NCBI RefSeq assembly: GCF_000332195.1
Contig: NZ_KB235922.1
Coordinates: 4,747,322-4,811,321 of the forward strand
Length of the DNA: 64,000 bases
From: Pleurocapsa sp. PCC 7319
GTDB taxonomy: Bacteria; Cyanobacteriota; Cyanobacteriia; Cyanobacteriales; Xenococcaceae
Reading direction: 5' to 3'
The translations under genes and the position numbers were made by a program. How positions within the stretch are numbered: position 1 is the stretch's first letter; every line of letters begins with the position of its first letter. Of the stretch, positions 17,078-26,952 are shown piece by piece. Below the pieces are notes generated by a model. It searched no databases and was not told the DNA's origin. It saw only the letters and a program-made list of their open reading frames with translations.

Positions 17078-18217
17078 ATGCTAGAGTTTATTCCAGAATC
17101 GCTACAATTCAGTGAGGAAAATCAAAGATTTCTAGTTGAATTAATCGGTAGATCGAGTCTTTTCATTTTTGGTACTATAATTGCCCCCTTATTTGGGCGA
17201 ATTTTGCCTTTTTTCTGTTGGTGGATACTTAAGTTAATTCAGCGATTTGTTTCCTTCAATACTAAGGTTATTTACGATCAATTGATTAAACCAACTAAAA
17301 ACTCCCTCGTTACGGTAGGAGCATTAGTCTTTATCACTCTATGTTTGAATTTGTTAGAGCAATATCTGAGAATTTATCAATTTTTGGGCTTTTTTATCTA
17401 TTTAGCTTTAGCAATTAGCATTGCTTGGTTTGCTTCGCGGATAGCTCAACGACTAATTAGGATCTATGCCATTAAGCTAGTTCAGAGGTTAGGTGGGGAA
17501 GTCAATGAAACCGCTTTGGTCTTTGAAACTTTAACCAATGTGATTATTATTTTGTTCGCTGCTTTGCTCTTTGCTCGAGGTCTGCGACTTAACTTAGTTG
17601 CTATTTCTGCCAGTATAGGTGTTGGTGGGGTTGTGGTTGCTTTTGCTGCAAGACACGCTCTAGAGAGAATAATTGGAACTATTGAACTGTTTTTAGATCG
17701 TCCTTACCAGCCGGGGGAATACATTCAGGTAAATTTTAATCCGTATGGCGAGGACGTATATGGTCGTGTTGAATCAATTGGCTTGCGTTCCACCAAAATC
17801 CGCACAGCGGGGAGAAACACAATTATTGTTGTTCCCAACTCAATTATGGCAGGTAAGAATATTGAAAATATTAGTAGGGGTAAGAAAGTGGTGGCGATGC
17901 TCAACTTAGATTTTTTTCGACATCTAGAAGAAAGTGAACAAGCACTAGTTAGAAGGACTATTATTGAGAGTACAGAAACATTTTGGGGCATAGATAAAGG
18001 CAACACGAGGATTCGTTTTTCTCAACTAGAGGGAAAATTAGGAACTCGCGCTAGAATCAACTTTTTTCTGACCAGTTCGGGAGAAGACTCTCTAGCTTTA
18101 CGCAAACGACTAGTTGATTTAGCTAATCAGGCGATCGCCAATAAACTCCTTATTTATCAGATCGAGTTCTCGATGCCAGAACCAATAGTATATATCGATT
18201 CACCAATGACAATTTAG
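17078..18217 (+). CDS. MscS-family mechanosensitive channel (second copy)
   Basis: 379 residues, same architecture as the preceding gene: pore segment SASIGVGGVVVAFAARHALERIIG, then GEYIQVNFNPYGEDVYGRVESIGLRSTKIR and VVPNSIMAGKNIENISRG. It carries a longer loop between the beta strands than its neighbour. The two proteins are clearly diverged, so this is an old duplication. It ends 68 bases before the TnpB element. Confidence 0.9.
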   Translation: MLEFIPESLQFSEENQRFLVELIGRSSLFIFGTIIAPLFGRILPFFCWWILKLIQRFVSFNTKVIYDQLIKPTKNSLVTVGALVFITLCLNLLEQYLRIYQFLGFFIYLALAISIAWFASRIAQRLIRIYAIKLVQRLGGEVNETALVFETLTNVIIILFAALLFARGLRLNLVAISASIGVGGVVVAFAARHALERIIGTIELFLDRPYQPGEYIQVNFNPYGEDVYGRVESIGLRSTKIRTAGRNTIIVVPNSIMAGKNIENISRGKKVVAMLNLDFFRHLEESEQALVRRTIIESTETFWGIDKGNTRIRFSQLEGKLGTRARINFFLTSSGEDSLALRKRLVDLANQAIANKLLIYQIEFSMPEPIVYIDSPMTI

Positions 18218-18285
18218 ATCATACTTTCCCCTCGACCAAACTTCACTATGGTTAACATGAAGTCCTTACTGTCAAGTATAAAAAA

Positions 18286-18450
18286 TTGACGACTCCACCA
18301 GTTAGCTCCCTATCGGTCGCCAGAACAGGTGGATTCTCACTTCCTTAGAACTTGCTCAGTCGTGGATTTTTCACGTCCACTCCTTAGTCTGACAGTTCCT
18401 CCATGAGCAGTAGCCTTGCGCCCCAAGGCTAATAAACGTAGTGCTTCATC
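18286..18450 (-). ncRNA. Predicted TnpB guide RNA (omega RNA) scaffold
   Basis: By analogy with characterised TnpB elements, the RNA would span the 3' end of tnpB and the right end, with the guide starting just past TCAA. The guide would then read leftwards from 18285, TTTTTTATACTTGACAGTAA. The 3' hairpin at 18295-18332 is visible; the 5' boundary is a guess. Confidence 0.45.
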
Positions 18451-19512
18451 TCTAATGTTTTTGGCTGTGTTGATGTCCCTGTCTATGTGCTTTTCGCCGC
18501 ATTTAGGACAGTCCCAGAATCTAACATCGAGAGGAAGTTTATCTATCTGGTATAGACATTTATTATGTAGTTTGCTGCTAGGGAAAAACCGGTCTATTTG
18601 CATATAGACCTTCCCTGACCATTCAGCCTTGTACTTAAGCATGGTGTTCAACATTCCCCAGCCCACGTTGCTTATAGCTAATGCTAGTTTGGGGTTTTTG
18701 ACCATGCCTTTGACGTTGAGATTTTCCACCGCTATGACTTGGTTCTCGTCAACTATCCTACGTGATAATTTGTGGAGAAAATCTAACCGACAATTACTTA
18801 CTTTCTCATATACTTTAGCTGCTAGTTTCCTTGCTTTGTATCTATTTTTAGAACCGAGTTGTTTACGAGCTAACTTTTGTTGCTTGCGCTTGAGATTCTT
18901 CTGGTGTTTCTTGAACCACCGAGGATTGTTATATTTAGAACCCTCACTAGTAACACAGATCTCAGAGATTCCAACATCCAAACCGATGCACTTGCCTTCA
19001 CTGCTAGCTTCTGGAGTATCGACTCCATCGTCAACCAGTATTGATGCATAGTATTTACCTGATGGCACTTGAGAGATGGTTACAGTTTTGACTGTTCCCT
19101 CAATCGGTTTGGATATTTTAGCTTCAACTAATTTCAGCTTGGGAAACTTGATATACCCATCCAGCACTTTTACATTTTGAGGATAGCTGATAGACTGCTT
19201 ATTTCCTTTAGCTTTGAACCGAGGAAATTTTCCTCTCCCCTCAAAGAAATTGATAAATGCATTAGACAGATTGAGTGCCACTACCTGAAGACATTGAGAA
19301 TAAGGTTCAGTTAGCCATTCATACTCTTTCTTTAGTTGAGGTAACAAACCTTGGATTGCACCTCGACTCAATCCTTTTGCTGTCTCCTGATAGTTTTTTT
19401 GAGTAAGTGCAAGAGAATAGTTCCAATACCATCTAGCGCAGCCAAAGCTTTGCGCTAAGTGCCGTCGCTGTTCGCTATTGGGATATAGTCTTACTTTTAC
19501 TGCTTGAAGCAT
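18337..19512 (-). CDS. tnpB: TnpB RNA-guided nuclease (IS200/IS605 accessory protein)
   Basis: 391 residues. RuvC-like residues are intact: D179 in IGLDVGISE, E263 in AVENLNVKGM and D344 in DRDINTAKNI. The zinc knuckle has CPKC at 335-338, but the first pair reads H316-N-K-C319 instead of the usual CxxC, so a His may replace one Cys ligand. N-terminal RNA-binding part begins QAVKVRLYPNSEQ. Cleavage would be directed by an RNA made from the element's right end. No transposase TnpA is present, so movement would need help in trans. Confidence 0.92.
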   Translation of the reverse strand: MLQAVKVRLYPNSEQRRHLAQSFGCARWYWNYSLALTQKNYQETAKGLSRGAIQGLLPQLKKEYEWLTEPYSQCLQVVALNLSNAFINFFEGRGKFPRFKAKGNKQSISYPQNVKVLDGYIKFPKLKLVEAKISKPIEGTVKTVTISQVPSGKYYASILVDDGVDTPEASSEGKCIGLDVGISEICVTSEGSKYNNPRWFKKHQKNLKRKQQKLARKQLGSKNRYKARKLAAKVYEKVSNCRLDFLHKLSRRIVDENQVIAVENLNVKGMVKNPKLALAISNVGWGMLNTMLKYKAEWSGKVYMQIDRFFPSSKLHNKCLYQIDKLPLDVRFWDCPKCGEKHIDRDINTAKNIRDEALRLLALGRKATAHGGTVRLRSGREKSTTEQVLRK

Positions 19513-19693
19513 TATCAGAAGAAAACGAATCTGATAAGATTGTAACAGACAACCCTCTACGTTGTATAGTTCGCTCTCATCTCCAACCTACTTCGTTGAG
19601 GATGGAGATTTTCCGCTCACACGGTTAAGTAAATTGCTATATTACTTGTAGTCATATCTATAACTAATTAATTAACTTGCTAAGAATCAAAAG

Positions 19694-22483
19694 GTGAGAG
19701 ATATTGATCGCACTTTAAACCATAGCGCAGCAGTGGGAAGAATATTTCACCTTGCCGACGGAACTATTCAAAGTTGCAATGCTAATGCCTGTAAAATTTT
19801 AGGCTATAGTTTTGAGGAATTGGTAGGAAGTTCCTCGTTTGAATTACCTTGGCAAACAATTCAGGAAAACGATTCTATATTTTTCTTAGAAACTCATCCG
19901 GCGATCGCTTCGATTAAAACGGTTCAACCTTTTAATAACCTATTGATGGGCTTTTACAGGTCTAGTGGAGACTTAATCAGGCTATCAATTAATACTCTTC
20001 CTTTATGTAAAGCCAATAGTAATGAGCTTTATGGAGTAGAAGTAAGTTTTATCAATCTTACTCAAGATACTAAAGTTAGAATTACGCCTAAAACCATACA
20101 AAACCCAAGCTATTCAAAACAAATATCTAATAGTTCTAGCAATATCACTCATGGAAAACAAAAGAAAATAACCATTACTGAAAGCGAACAGAGGTTAAAA
20201 CTAGCTACAGATGCTGCTGGCATTGGCATGTGGTTTTGGGACTTGGTAGAGGACGTAGTGGAGTGGACAGAATTAGGTAAAGCTATCTTTGGATTACCTC
20301 TTGATGAAGAACCAAACTTCGAGAAGTGCTTTAAGATGATTCATCTTGAAGATCGAAATCTAGTTCAAGTAAGATTAAACAAAGCTTTAGCTAATCAAAC
20401 ACAATATAGTATTGAATATCGTATTGTCCGGTTAGACGGTAGCGTTCATTGGATAGCAGCCAAAGGTAGAGGCATTTATAACGAAAACGGTGAACCTGTC
20501 AGCATGATCGGTATCGTACAGGATATTAGCGATCGCAAAGAAACCGAACAAAAGCTAGAAGAGAACGAACAGTTGTTGCGGTTAGCATTAAAAAATGCCA
20601 AGGCAGGACTGTGGGATTGGGATCTGGTGAGTCAAGAAGTTACTTGGTCGCCAGAGAATTACGAACTATACGGCATAGATTCCAAGATAAAGCCCCTCCA
20701 TTATCGAGACTGGGAGCATACACTCCATCCTGACGATTTAGATGCTAGCAATCAGGAAATACAAAAAGTCTTATCTGGAGAATCAAAAGAGTTTGGAGTA
20801 GAATTTCGCATTATTCATCCTCAAAAGGGAATTCGCTGGATATGGGGTATTGGTGATGTCACCTGCAACCAAAAGGGCGAACCAATTCGCCTCAGTGGAC
20901 TTAATCTAGATATTACCAGCCTCAAAGAAACCGAAGCAGCTTTCCTACGTAGTAAGCAAGCTTTAGAACAGCGAGAATACGAGCTTGAACTAATTACCGA
21001 GGTAATTCCCCAACAGATCTGGACGGCAGGGAAAGATGGTCAAATAGACTATATTAATCAACGTTGGCAAAATTATACGGGACTAAATTTGGCACAAATG
21101 CGGAGGCTGGGTTGGGCTACTATTGTTCATTTTGAAGATCTCCCCATTATTAGAGACAGTTGGATTCAATCGATCCAAACGGGAGAAAACTTTGATGTAG
21201 AGGCTCGCTTGCGTAATGTAGACGGAACTTATCGCTGGTTTCTTTCTAAAGCCAGACCTTTGCGGAACGAACAAGGAGAAATTATCAAGTGGTACGGTAC
21301 TAATACCAACATTAACCGAATCAAAGAATTAGAAGAAAAGCTACGGCAACAAACCAAAGATTTGATTCAAGCCAACCAACTAAAAGATGATTTTTTAGCA
21401 ATTGTCTCTCACGAACTGCGCACTCCCCTCAATCCAATATTAGGCTGGTCACAACTGCTTTCTGGTGGGAAACTTGACGCTGATAAAATAGCCCAAGGGA
21501 TAGGCATAATTGAACGTAATGCCAAGTTACAAGCGCAATTAATTGACGATCTTCTTGATGTTTCTCGCATTCTCAGGGGCAAACTAGAACTAAAAGTAAC
21601 TCCTCTAAATCTGGAGTTGGTTATCAGAGCGGCACTAACAACGGTACAGTTAGCAGCTGAGGCTAAATCAATCCAGATCGAGACTATATTTGAATCCAAT
21701 ATCGGGCAAGTGTCAGGAGATGCAGGTCGTTTACAGCAAATTGTGTGGAATTTGGTTGTCAATGCGGTAAAATTCACCCCCGCAAATGGAAGAGTATTCG
21801 TTAAATTAAAAAAAGCTGGTACACAGGCAGTAATTGAAATTAGAGATACAGGCAAAGGAATTGAGCCAGAATTTATCCCCTATGTATTTGATCGTTTTCG
21901 CCAAGAAAATAGTGCTAATACTAGAGAATTTGGCGGATTAGGTTTGGGATTGGCGATCGTTAAGCATTTAACTGAACTACATGGGGGAACAGTAGCGGTA
22001 TCAAGTCCAGGTTTAAATAGAGGAGCAAAATTTAGCGTCAAGTTACCACTTATAAATACATCTATATCAGAGTCAATCAATATCAACCCTCTCGACCTAT
22101 CAGCACAGCCAAGCCGTTTCAAGGGTTTAACGATGTTAGTAGTGGATGATGAAGCAGATTCATTAGATATATTAACCTTCGTTTTGGAGGAAGAAGGTGC
22201 AGAAGTCATATCGGTAGCATCAGCCCCAGCAGCTTTGTCAGTATTCAGCCAGATAACTCCCGATCTAATAGTTAGCGATATTGGTATGCCTAATACCGAC
22301 GGCTACACCCTGATGAAAGAGGTTCGTAAATTACCTCAAGGACTAAACATCCCAGCGATCGCTCTGACGGCTTATGCGGGAGAAATTGATATTCAGCAAA
22401 GTCTTGATGCAGGATTTCAAAAGCATCTGGCTAAACCGATCAATATTCCTCAGTTGATTAAAGCTATTTCAGAATTATTGTGA
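19694..22483 (+). CDS. Hybrid sensor histidine kinase with four PAS domains and receiver
   Basis: 929 residues from a GTG start. PAS domains at roughly 10-125, 165-285, 290-412 and 425-545, the later three of the PAS_3/PAC type (for example EYRIVRLDGSVHWIAAKGRGIY). Dimerisation domain with phosphoacceptor H573 in SHELRTPLNPILGW, ATPase domain about 675-785 with DTGKGIEPEF and GGLGLGLAIVKHL, and a C-terminal receiver (812-925) with D862 in SDIGMPNTDG. No membrane helices, so it is cytosolic; the ligand is unknown. The receiver on the C-terminus suggests phosphorelay. It stands alone with no partner gene. Confidence 0.92.
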   Translation: MRDIDRTLNHSAAVGRIFHLADGTIQSCNANACKILGYSFEELVGSSSFELPWQTIQENDSIFFLETHPAIASIKTVQPFNNLLMGFYRSSGDLIRLSINTLPLCKANSNELYGVEVSFINLTQDTKVRITPKTIQNPSYSKQISNSSSNITHGKQKKITITESEQRLKLATDAAGIGMWFWDLVEDVVEWTELGKAIFGLPLDEEPNFEKCFKMIHLEDRNLVQVRLNKALANQTQYSIEYRIVRLDGSVHWIAAKGRGIYNENGEPVSMIGIVQDISDRKETEQKLEENEQLLRLALKNAKAGLWDWDLVSQEVTWSPENYELYGIDSKIKPLHYRDWEHTLHPDDLDASNQEIQKVLSGESKEFGVEFRIIHPQKGIRWIWGIGDVTCNQKGEPIRLSGLNLDITSLKETEAAFLRSKQALEQREYELELITEVIPQQIWTAGKDGQIDYINQRWQNYTGLNLAQMRRLGWATIVHFEDLPIIRDSWIQSIQTGENFDVEARLRNVDGTYRWFLSKARPLRNEQGEIIKWYGTNTNINRIKELEEKLRQQTKDLIQANQLKDDFLAIVSHELRTPLNPILGWSQLLSGGKLDADKIAQGIGIIERNAKLQAQLIDDLLDVSRILRGKLELKVTPLNLELVIRAALTTVQLAAEAKSIQIETIFESNIGQVSGDAGRLQQIVWNLVVNAVKFTPANGRVFVKLKKAGTQAVIEIRDTGKGIEPEFIPYVFDRFRQENSANTREFGGLGLGLAIVKHLTELHGGTVAVSSPGLNRGAKFSVKLPLINTSISESININPLDLSAQPSRFKGLTMLVVDDEADSLDILTFVLEEEGAEVISVASAPAALSVFSQITPDLIVSDIGMPNTDGYTLMKEVRKLPQGLNIPAIALTAYAGEIDIQQSLDAGFQKHLAKPINIPQLIKAISELL

Positions 22484-22793
22484 GATTAGAGTCAATAGAA
22501 ATATCAGGAATTATTTTCGAGATATTGATTTTCGGTTCAATTATCTGGTGGACTGTTAGTAATACCGTTCTAAATTTAAAAGACAACAGATCGTTTGTGT
22601 AGGGGCGCATGGCCATGCGCCCTTACGATCAATGTGTAGTCAAAGCTATTCAATTTGGTATAAGATAAGTGCCGATCCAGAAATGCCAACAGTGTGTTTG
22701 GACAAACTGCTTGCGAAGCAGCGTCCCCCACGCTCAACTTGCGAGAGTTGGAAGCCTACGTCTGTACTACGAAGCAGTCAGCGTAGGAGGATG
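22484..22793. other. Intergenic region rich in inverted repeats
   Basis: No gene seen. 22599-22626 is a 28-base near-perfect palindrome with one mismatch, beginning GTAGGGGCGCATGG. About 22710-22780 holds overlapping short hairpins (CTGCTTGCGAAGCAG, CTACGTCTG...CAGTCAGCGTAGG) of the REP-like type. Confidence 0.6.
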
Positions 22794-23843
22794 TCACTCC
22801 TCATACCAACTTGATCGCCAAGCAGCCTGTGCCTCTGCTATGGCAGCTTCTTGTTGAGTTGCTTTATATTTACTGTTGAGTTGCCTTATTTTACCCATTA
22901 AGTTCCGAATTTGACTTCGTTGAGCATTTAACATGGGATCGGAAAATTCAAGCTCAGCTAAACGTAGACGCAATAAACTAATTTGAGTTGTGTTTTTAAT
23001 AGAGTCAGTCTTTTGTTCCTGGTCAGTTTTCAGCACTAAATTAAGAATATTGGCAACATTTTGTTGACTGCGATTATTACTGCTACTTCCACTAGGATCA
23101 GTATGCATCGCTACATCGATTATTTTGCTAGGTATGCGATTCGGAATAATCCCTGCTTCTTGTAGATATTTATTAGTTTTTTTAGAAGTATAGTCTAAGG
23201 TTTTTTTAATCGTTCGTTCAATTTGTTTTTGCCATAAAATTAAATGTTCAGAGTTATTAAAATCGATTTCTTTTAAAGGTTTTGGTTGTTCTGATGACGG
23301 CAAATTTTCATCTAAGTTACTTTCTTCAGAATCATTTTCTGATGTTGTATCTATTTCAATAAATTCAACATTTTCTAGTTCGGCTGCAACTGCTCTCAAA
23401 TCAATTCCTGTGTTTAATTCATTTACTTCTCGTGACTCTCTTATCTCTTGTATTTCTTGACTTTCTTGTGGTTCTTGACTCTCTTTTGTTCTTTGAAGTT
23501 TAGGTAAATTTTTAATCAATTCTGCCATTAGATTCAGTTCAATCTTTTCTGGCTCAAGTTTTTTCTGTTCCAAAATATCAAGTAAAACAGGTTGAAGTTT
23601 CGACCCAATTTTCCTTAATTCTTGCTGTAGTTTTTGTTTATTTTTCAAAGATAAATTAAGAAAAGATTGGGGATAAAATTGAGTACAAAGTTGATAGCTA
23701 GCTAAAATAAGCTGCTGTTTTACTGACTGACTTAATAATTCTAAATATTTACGGTATAAATCTCGAAGTTCAACCGATGTACTGGCTACGGCTGATTCTA
23801 AATAATCTAAGTCTTGTCTAATTTGCTGAATCGATTTTGTCAT
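22794..23843 (-). CDS. Conserved-looking coiled-coil hypothetical protein
   Basis: 349 residues from the ATG at 23843 (an upstream start nine codons earlier is less likely). The N-terminal half is helical with heptad-like Leu/Ile spacing (IRQDLDYLESAVASTSVELRDL). An acidic low-complexity stretch at about 125-195 is rich in Glu, Ser and Gln (ESQEPQESQEIQEIRESREV), and a C-terminal helical region has LRLRLAELEFSDPMLNAQRSQ. No signal or membrane segment. It resembles uncharacterised cyanobacterial proteins but I cannot name a family. Confidence 0.65.
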   Translation of the reverse strand: MTKSIQQIRQDLDYLESAVASTSVELRDLYRKYLELLSQSVKQQLILASYQLCTQFYPQSFLNLSLKNKQKLQQELRKIGSKLQPVLLDILEQKKLEPEKIELNLMAELIKNLPKLQRTKESQEPQESQEIQEIRESREVNELNTGIDLRAVAAELENVEFIEIDTTSENDSEESNLDENLPSSEQPKPLKEIDFNNSEHLILWQKQIERTIKKTLDYTSKKTNKYLQEAGIIPNRIPSKIIDVAMHTDPSGSSSNNRSQQNVANILNLVLKTDQEQKTDSIKNTTQISLLRLRLAELEFSDPMLNAQRSQIRNLMGKIRQLNSKYKATQQEAAIAEAQAAWRSSWYEE

Positions 23844-24110
23844 CCTATATTCAGTGATCCGTAGGGACATTTGTTGAGGACTTTGAGAAAGACCTCGTGG
23901 TAAGGAGCTAATTAATTTTAGTTTATTTATTCTATACTGCTAAAAAAGCAAATACAGAAGTCCAAAGTATATAAGTAGATCCACTTTATTAAATATGGAA
24001 TGGTTAGGATCGGGGGTAGGTGTTAGGGGTTAGGGATTAGGGAGAATCATCTTTAATTTCTTCAATGTTCTATTAGACGTTTTTTTAAGTGAAGCTACTT
24101 AACAACCAAG
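23844..24110. other. Gene-less stretch between tsf and the coiled-coil gene
   Basis: No ORF or RNA seen. 24021-24043 holds a TTAGGGG/TTAGGGA heptamer run. The tsf terminator borders it on the right. Confidence 0.5.
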
Positions 24111-24179
24111 AAAAAGTCGTAAGTACCTTAATTTGGTTGAGACTGGATGAAATCTACCGAATTAAGATAACTTACGACT
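24111..24179 (-). terminator. Terminator of the rpsB-tsf operon
   Basis: On the minus strand, AGTCGTAAGT and its complement (plus-strand copies at 24115-24124 and 24170-24179) form the base of a long stem that continues imperfectly inwards, followed by a TTTTT run (plus-strand A tract 24111-24115). It sits 20 bases past the tsf stop. Confidence 0.85.
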
Positions 24180-24199
24180 AATTATTGCTCTTCTGTAAT

Positions 24200-24859
24200 T
24201 TACTTGTTTCCTGTTATATCATCGATATCATCAGCCAAGTTTGACTCTTCTTTTTCGATGCCTTCACCTAAAACAAAGCGAACAAAGCGACGAATTTGAA
24301 TATTTTCTCCTAGTAAAGCAATACTTTGTTTAACTAACTCTTCAACAGTTATACTTTGATCGCGGATGTAAGGTTGAGGAAGTAAAGAAATTTCGTTCAA
24401 ACGCTTGTCAATTCTACCAGAGACAATTTTTTCTTTAATATTATCTGGCTTACCTTCAAGGTCGTCTCGACCCATTTCAATTTCTTTTTCTTTAGCGACG
24501 GTTTCTTTAGGAATATCTTCAACCTTAACGAATTCTACGTTAGGGCAAGCTGCAATCTGCATAGCAATATTTTTAACCAGCTCCTGAAACTCTTCGCGAC
24601 GAGCAACGAAGTCGGTTTCACAGTTAACCTCAACCAAAACTCCGATTCTACCACCAGTATGGATATAGCTTTCGACTAATCCCTCGGCAGCTACCCGACC
24701 CTGTTTCTTATCAGCAGAAATAGTTCCTTTCTGGCGTAACCACTCTATGGCTTTGGTCATGTCGCCATCATTTTCTGTAAGTGCTTTTTTACAATCCATC
24801 ATCCCCGCACCAGTTTTTTCGCGGAGTTCTTTAACTACTTTTGCCGATATGCTTGCCAT
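24200..24859 (-). CDS. tsf: Translation elongation factor Ts
   Basis: 219 residues. N-terminal UBA-like domain ([26 protein letters not shown]) and the core with the EF-Tu-contacting motif [10 protein letters not shown] near 80-89. It recycles EF-Tu by GDP release. The length is standard for the short cyanobacterial form, with an acidic C-terminal tail ([15 protein letters not shown]). Directly downstream of rpsB on the same strand, the near-universal order. Confidence 0.97.
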   Translation of the reverse strand: MASISAKVVKELREKTGAGMMDCKKALTENDGDMTKAIEWLRQKGTISADKKQGRVAAEGLVESYIHTGGRIGVLVEVNCETDFVARREEFQELVKNIAMQIAACPNVEFVKVEDIPKETVAKEKEIEMGRDDLEGKPDNIKEKIVSGRIDKRLNEISLLPQPYIRDQSITVEELVKQSIALLGENIQIRRFVRFVLGEGIEKEESNLADDIDDITGNK

Positions 24860-24976
24860 ATTCTTTCTGTTTTAATTTGATTTAATTAGTGATGACAAAA
24901 TAATTTTAAATTATGTTTGCAGGGGCTTGAAACTTTGCCCCTGTCTTATGACTTATCTATTCAGAGAAGCAATATT

Positions 24977-25828
24977 TTATTCTTCGCTATCAGCTCCCGA
25001 CTCAGATTCAGGAGTAGAAATTTCTGCTTCTACCTCTTCTTCAGAAACTGAGACTGGGACTTCAGGTTCTTCTTCGGCTGTGGGATAGTCTTCCTCTGCA
25101 CCGATCGCTTCATCAAATTCCTCGTAATCATCCTGATTATCTAGTTGACCATGACGACCTTCATAGATAGCATCAGCTAACTTACCCACGATTAGCTTAA
25201 TTGAACGAATAGCATCATCGTTAGCGGGAATTGGTACATCGACAATTAAGGGGTCACAATTAGTATCTAAAATAGAAACTACGGGAATTCCTAGCTTCTG
25301 ACATTCAGAAATAGCATTGTGTTCACGCTTTTGGTCAACAATGACGACAATATCTGGTACTTTGCGCATTGACTTAATGCCACCTAGATACTTTTGCAAT
25401 TTGCTCATTTCACGACGTAGAACAGAAGCTTCTTTTTTGGGTCTTTTATCTAAAGCACCACTTTCTTCAAGATGTTCTAACTCTTTGAGTCTTTCTACTC
25501 TGGTCTTGATTGTTTCCCAGTTAGTCAACATTCCACCCAACCATCTTTGGTTAACGTAGAAAGCTCCGCAACGAGATGCCTCTTGGGCAATAATACCTGC
25601 TGCTTGACGTTTTGTGCCGACAAATAAGACTCTTTTTCCTCGTTCAGAAGAAGAGCGCATATACCCATATGCTTCTTCCATTAACTGTGCTGTTTGCACC
25701 AAGTCAATAATATGAACACCGTTACGTGCAGTGTAAATGTATTGGGACATTCTGGGATTCCAACGACGAGTTTGGTGCCCAAAGTGAACCCCAGATTCTA
25801 AAAGTTCTGCGAGAGAAACTACTGGCAT
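24977..25828 (-). CDS. rpsB: 30S ribosomal protein S2
   Basis: 283 residues. Signature [19 protein letters not shown] at the N-terminus, [14 protein letters not shown] and the C-terminal [22 protein letters not shown] are present. The C-terminal 45 residues form an acidic Glu-rich extension typical of cyanobacterial S2. First gene of the rpsB-tsf operon. Confidence 0.97.
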   Translation of the reverse strand: MPVVSLAELLESGVHFGHQTRRWNPRMSQYIYTARNGVHIIDLVQTAQLMEEAYGYMRSSSERGKRVLFVGTKRQAAGIIAQEASRCGAFYVNQRWLGGMLTNWETIKTRVERLKELEHLEESGALDKRPKKEASVLRREMSKLQKYLGGIKSMRKVPDIVVIVDQKREHNAISECQKLGIPVVSILDTNCDPLIVDVPIPANDDAIRSIKLIVGKLADAIYEGRHGQLDNQDDYEEFDEAIGAEEDYPTAEEEPEVPVSVSEEEVEAEISTPESESGADSEE

Positions 25829-26157
25829 ATTTTTTTACTCCTTTTTCGGGTTAATCCTCCATCCAGGGACATTTTCTTGATGCGAAAACACCCGAAATCC
25901 TGAATGTGTGAATTTTTAAAAGCCGTTCTAGTTTAACATTATTAGTCGTCAGGTTTTCCGAGTATCAAGTTTTTAATTTTGCAGTTTGAATAGAGTAATC
26001 AATTGACTGCTTACAGCTGTGAATGATCGGTGATTCTAGCTATTAGCTATTAGCTATTAGCCGTTAGCCTTTAGCTTTACCTTCGGGGATGGCGCAAAAT
26101 AGTTGGATTACTTAGCTATGTAGATACCAACCAATTTTCTAGTTATTTAGTTTAGTT
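25829..26157. other. Divergent region between rpsB and the YdcF gene
   Basis: No gene. The rpsB-proximal part is probably its promoter and leader. 26038-26077 has AGCTATT heptamer units and a GCCGTTAGCCTTTAGC tail from the dispersed repeat family. Confidence 0.5.
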
Positions 26158-26952
26158 ATGAGCTTCTTATTTTTATCCAAGTTACTACCTTTATTTATCT
26201 ACCCTTTGGGATTGTCATGTCTTTTGCTTTTAGTCGCTTTGTGGCTTTGTTGGCAACGTTCCCGCTGGACTTTTGCACCTATTTTAGTAGCGTTCTTAAT
26301 TTTGGTAACTGCTGGCAATACAGGATTTAGCAACAACCTAATTAAGTCTTTGGAATGGCAATATTTACCTAGTGAGAATATGCCTCAAGCCGAAGCAATT
26401 GTAGTTTTGGGAGGAGCAACGAGAAACAATGAACCACCGAGAGTTATACCTGACATGAGCGATCGCGGCGATCGCCTGCTTTATGCCACCAAATTATATA
26501 AGGATGGTGTGGCACCGCTAATTATTCTCACAGGGGGGCGTATTCAATGGTACGGTGGAGAATCTTCTGAAGCCCAAAGTATGGCTACAGTTATGGAGTT
26601 GATGGGCGTTCCTCGCGATGTCATGGTTTTGGAATCGAGATCTCTTAATACATATGAAAATGCTTTGTTCACCAAAGAGATTTTAGAAAAAAGGAACATT
26701 AAACAAATCTTACTTGTTACTTCCGCTGCACATATGCCGCGATCGCTAGCAATTTTTAAAAAGCAGGGAATTAATGCTATCCCAGCACCAGCAGATTTCA
26801 TGATTAGTGAACGCAATTTAATCGAAAGTCAATTCAGCACAGAATCAAGAATTTTGAGTTTTCTCCCTCGTGCTGGAAGTTTAGATCATACTACTCAAGC
26901 TTTAAAAGAATATATTGGCACTTCAATTTACCGTTTAAGAGGTTGGCTGTAG
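26158..26952 (+). CDS. YdcF/ElyC-family (DUF218) envelope protein
   Basis: 264 residues. Two N-terminal membrane helices (about 8-30 and 38-57), then the DUF218 domain with AEAIVVLGGATRNN, ILTGGRIQW, ESSEAQSMATVMELMGVPRDVMVLE and VTSAAHMPRSLAIF. Relatives (ElyC, SanA) act in peptidoglycan/lipid-carrier homeostasis; the exact reaction is unsettled. Short tail ending YRLRGWL. Stands alone on the plus strand. Confidence 0.88.
   Translation: MSFLFLSKLLPLFIYPLGLSCLLLLVALWLCWQRSRWTFAPILVAFLILVTAGNTGFSNNLIKSLEWQYLPSENMPQAEAIVVLGGATRNNEPPRVIPDMSDRGDRLLYATKLYKDGVAPLIILTGGRIQWYGGESSEAQSMATVMELMGVPRDVMVLESRSLNTYENALFTKEILEKRNIKQILLVTSAAHMPRSLAIFKKQGINAIPAPADFMISERNLIESQFSTESRILSFLPRAGSLDHTTQALKEYIGTSIYRLRGWL

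Larger units (their letters stand above)
18286..19630 (-). mobile_element. TnpB-only IS200/IS605-type element
   Basis: Element containing a single tnpB. Its right end (read on the minus strand) ends in TCAA at 18289-18286, preceded by a subterminal hairpin with arms at 18295-18303 and 18324-18332. A second hairpin (arms about 19579-19585 and 19603-19609) marks the left end. No tnpA is visible. The left boundary is approximate. Confidence 0.7.

Noticed and set aside
21409-21855. Antisense frame inside the hybrid kinase
   Set aside because: It opposes the well-conserved kinase domain and lacks a start signal or homology.
22669-22857. Short frames across the REP-like region before the coiled-coil gene
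   Set aside because: They read through hairpins and overlap the real minus-strand gene end.
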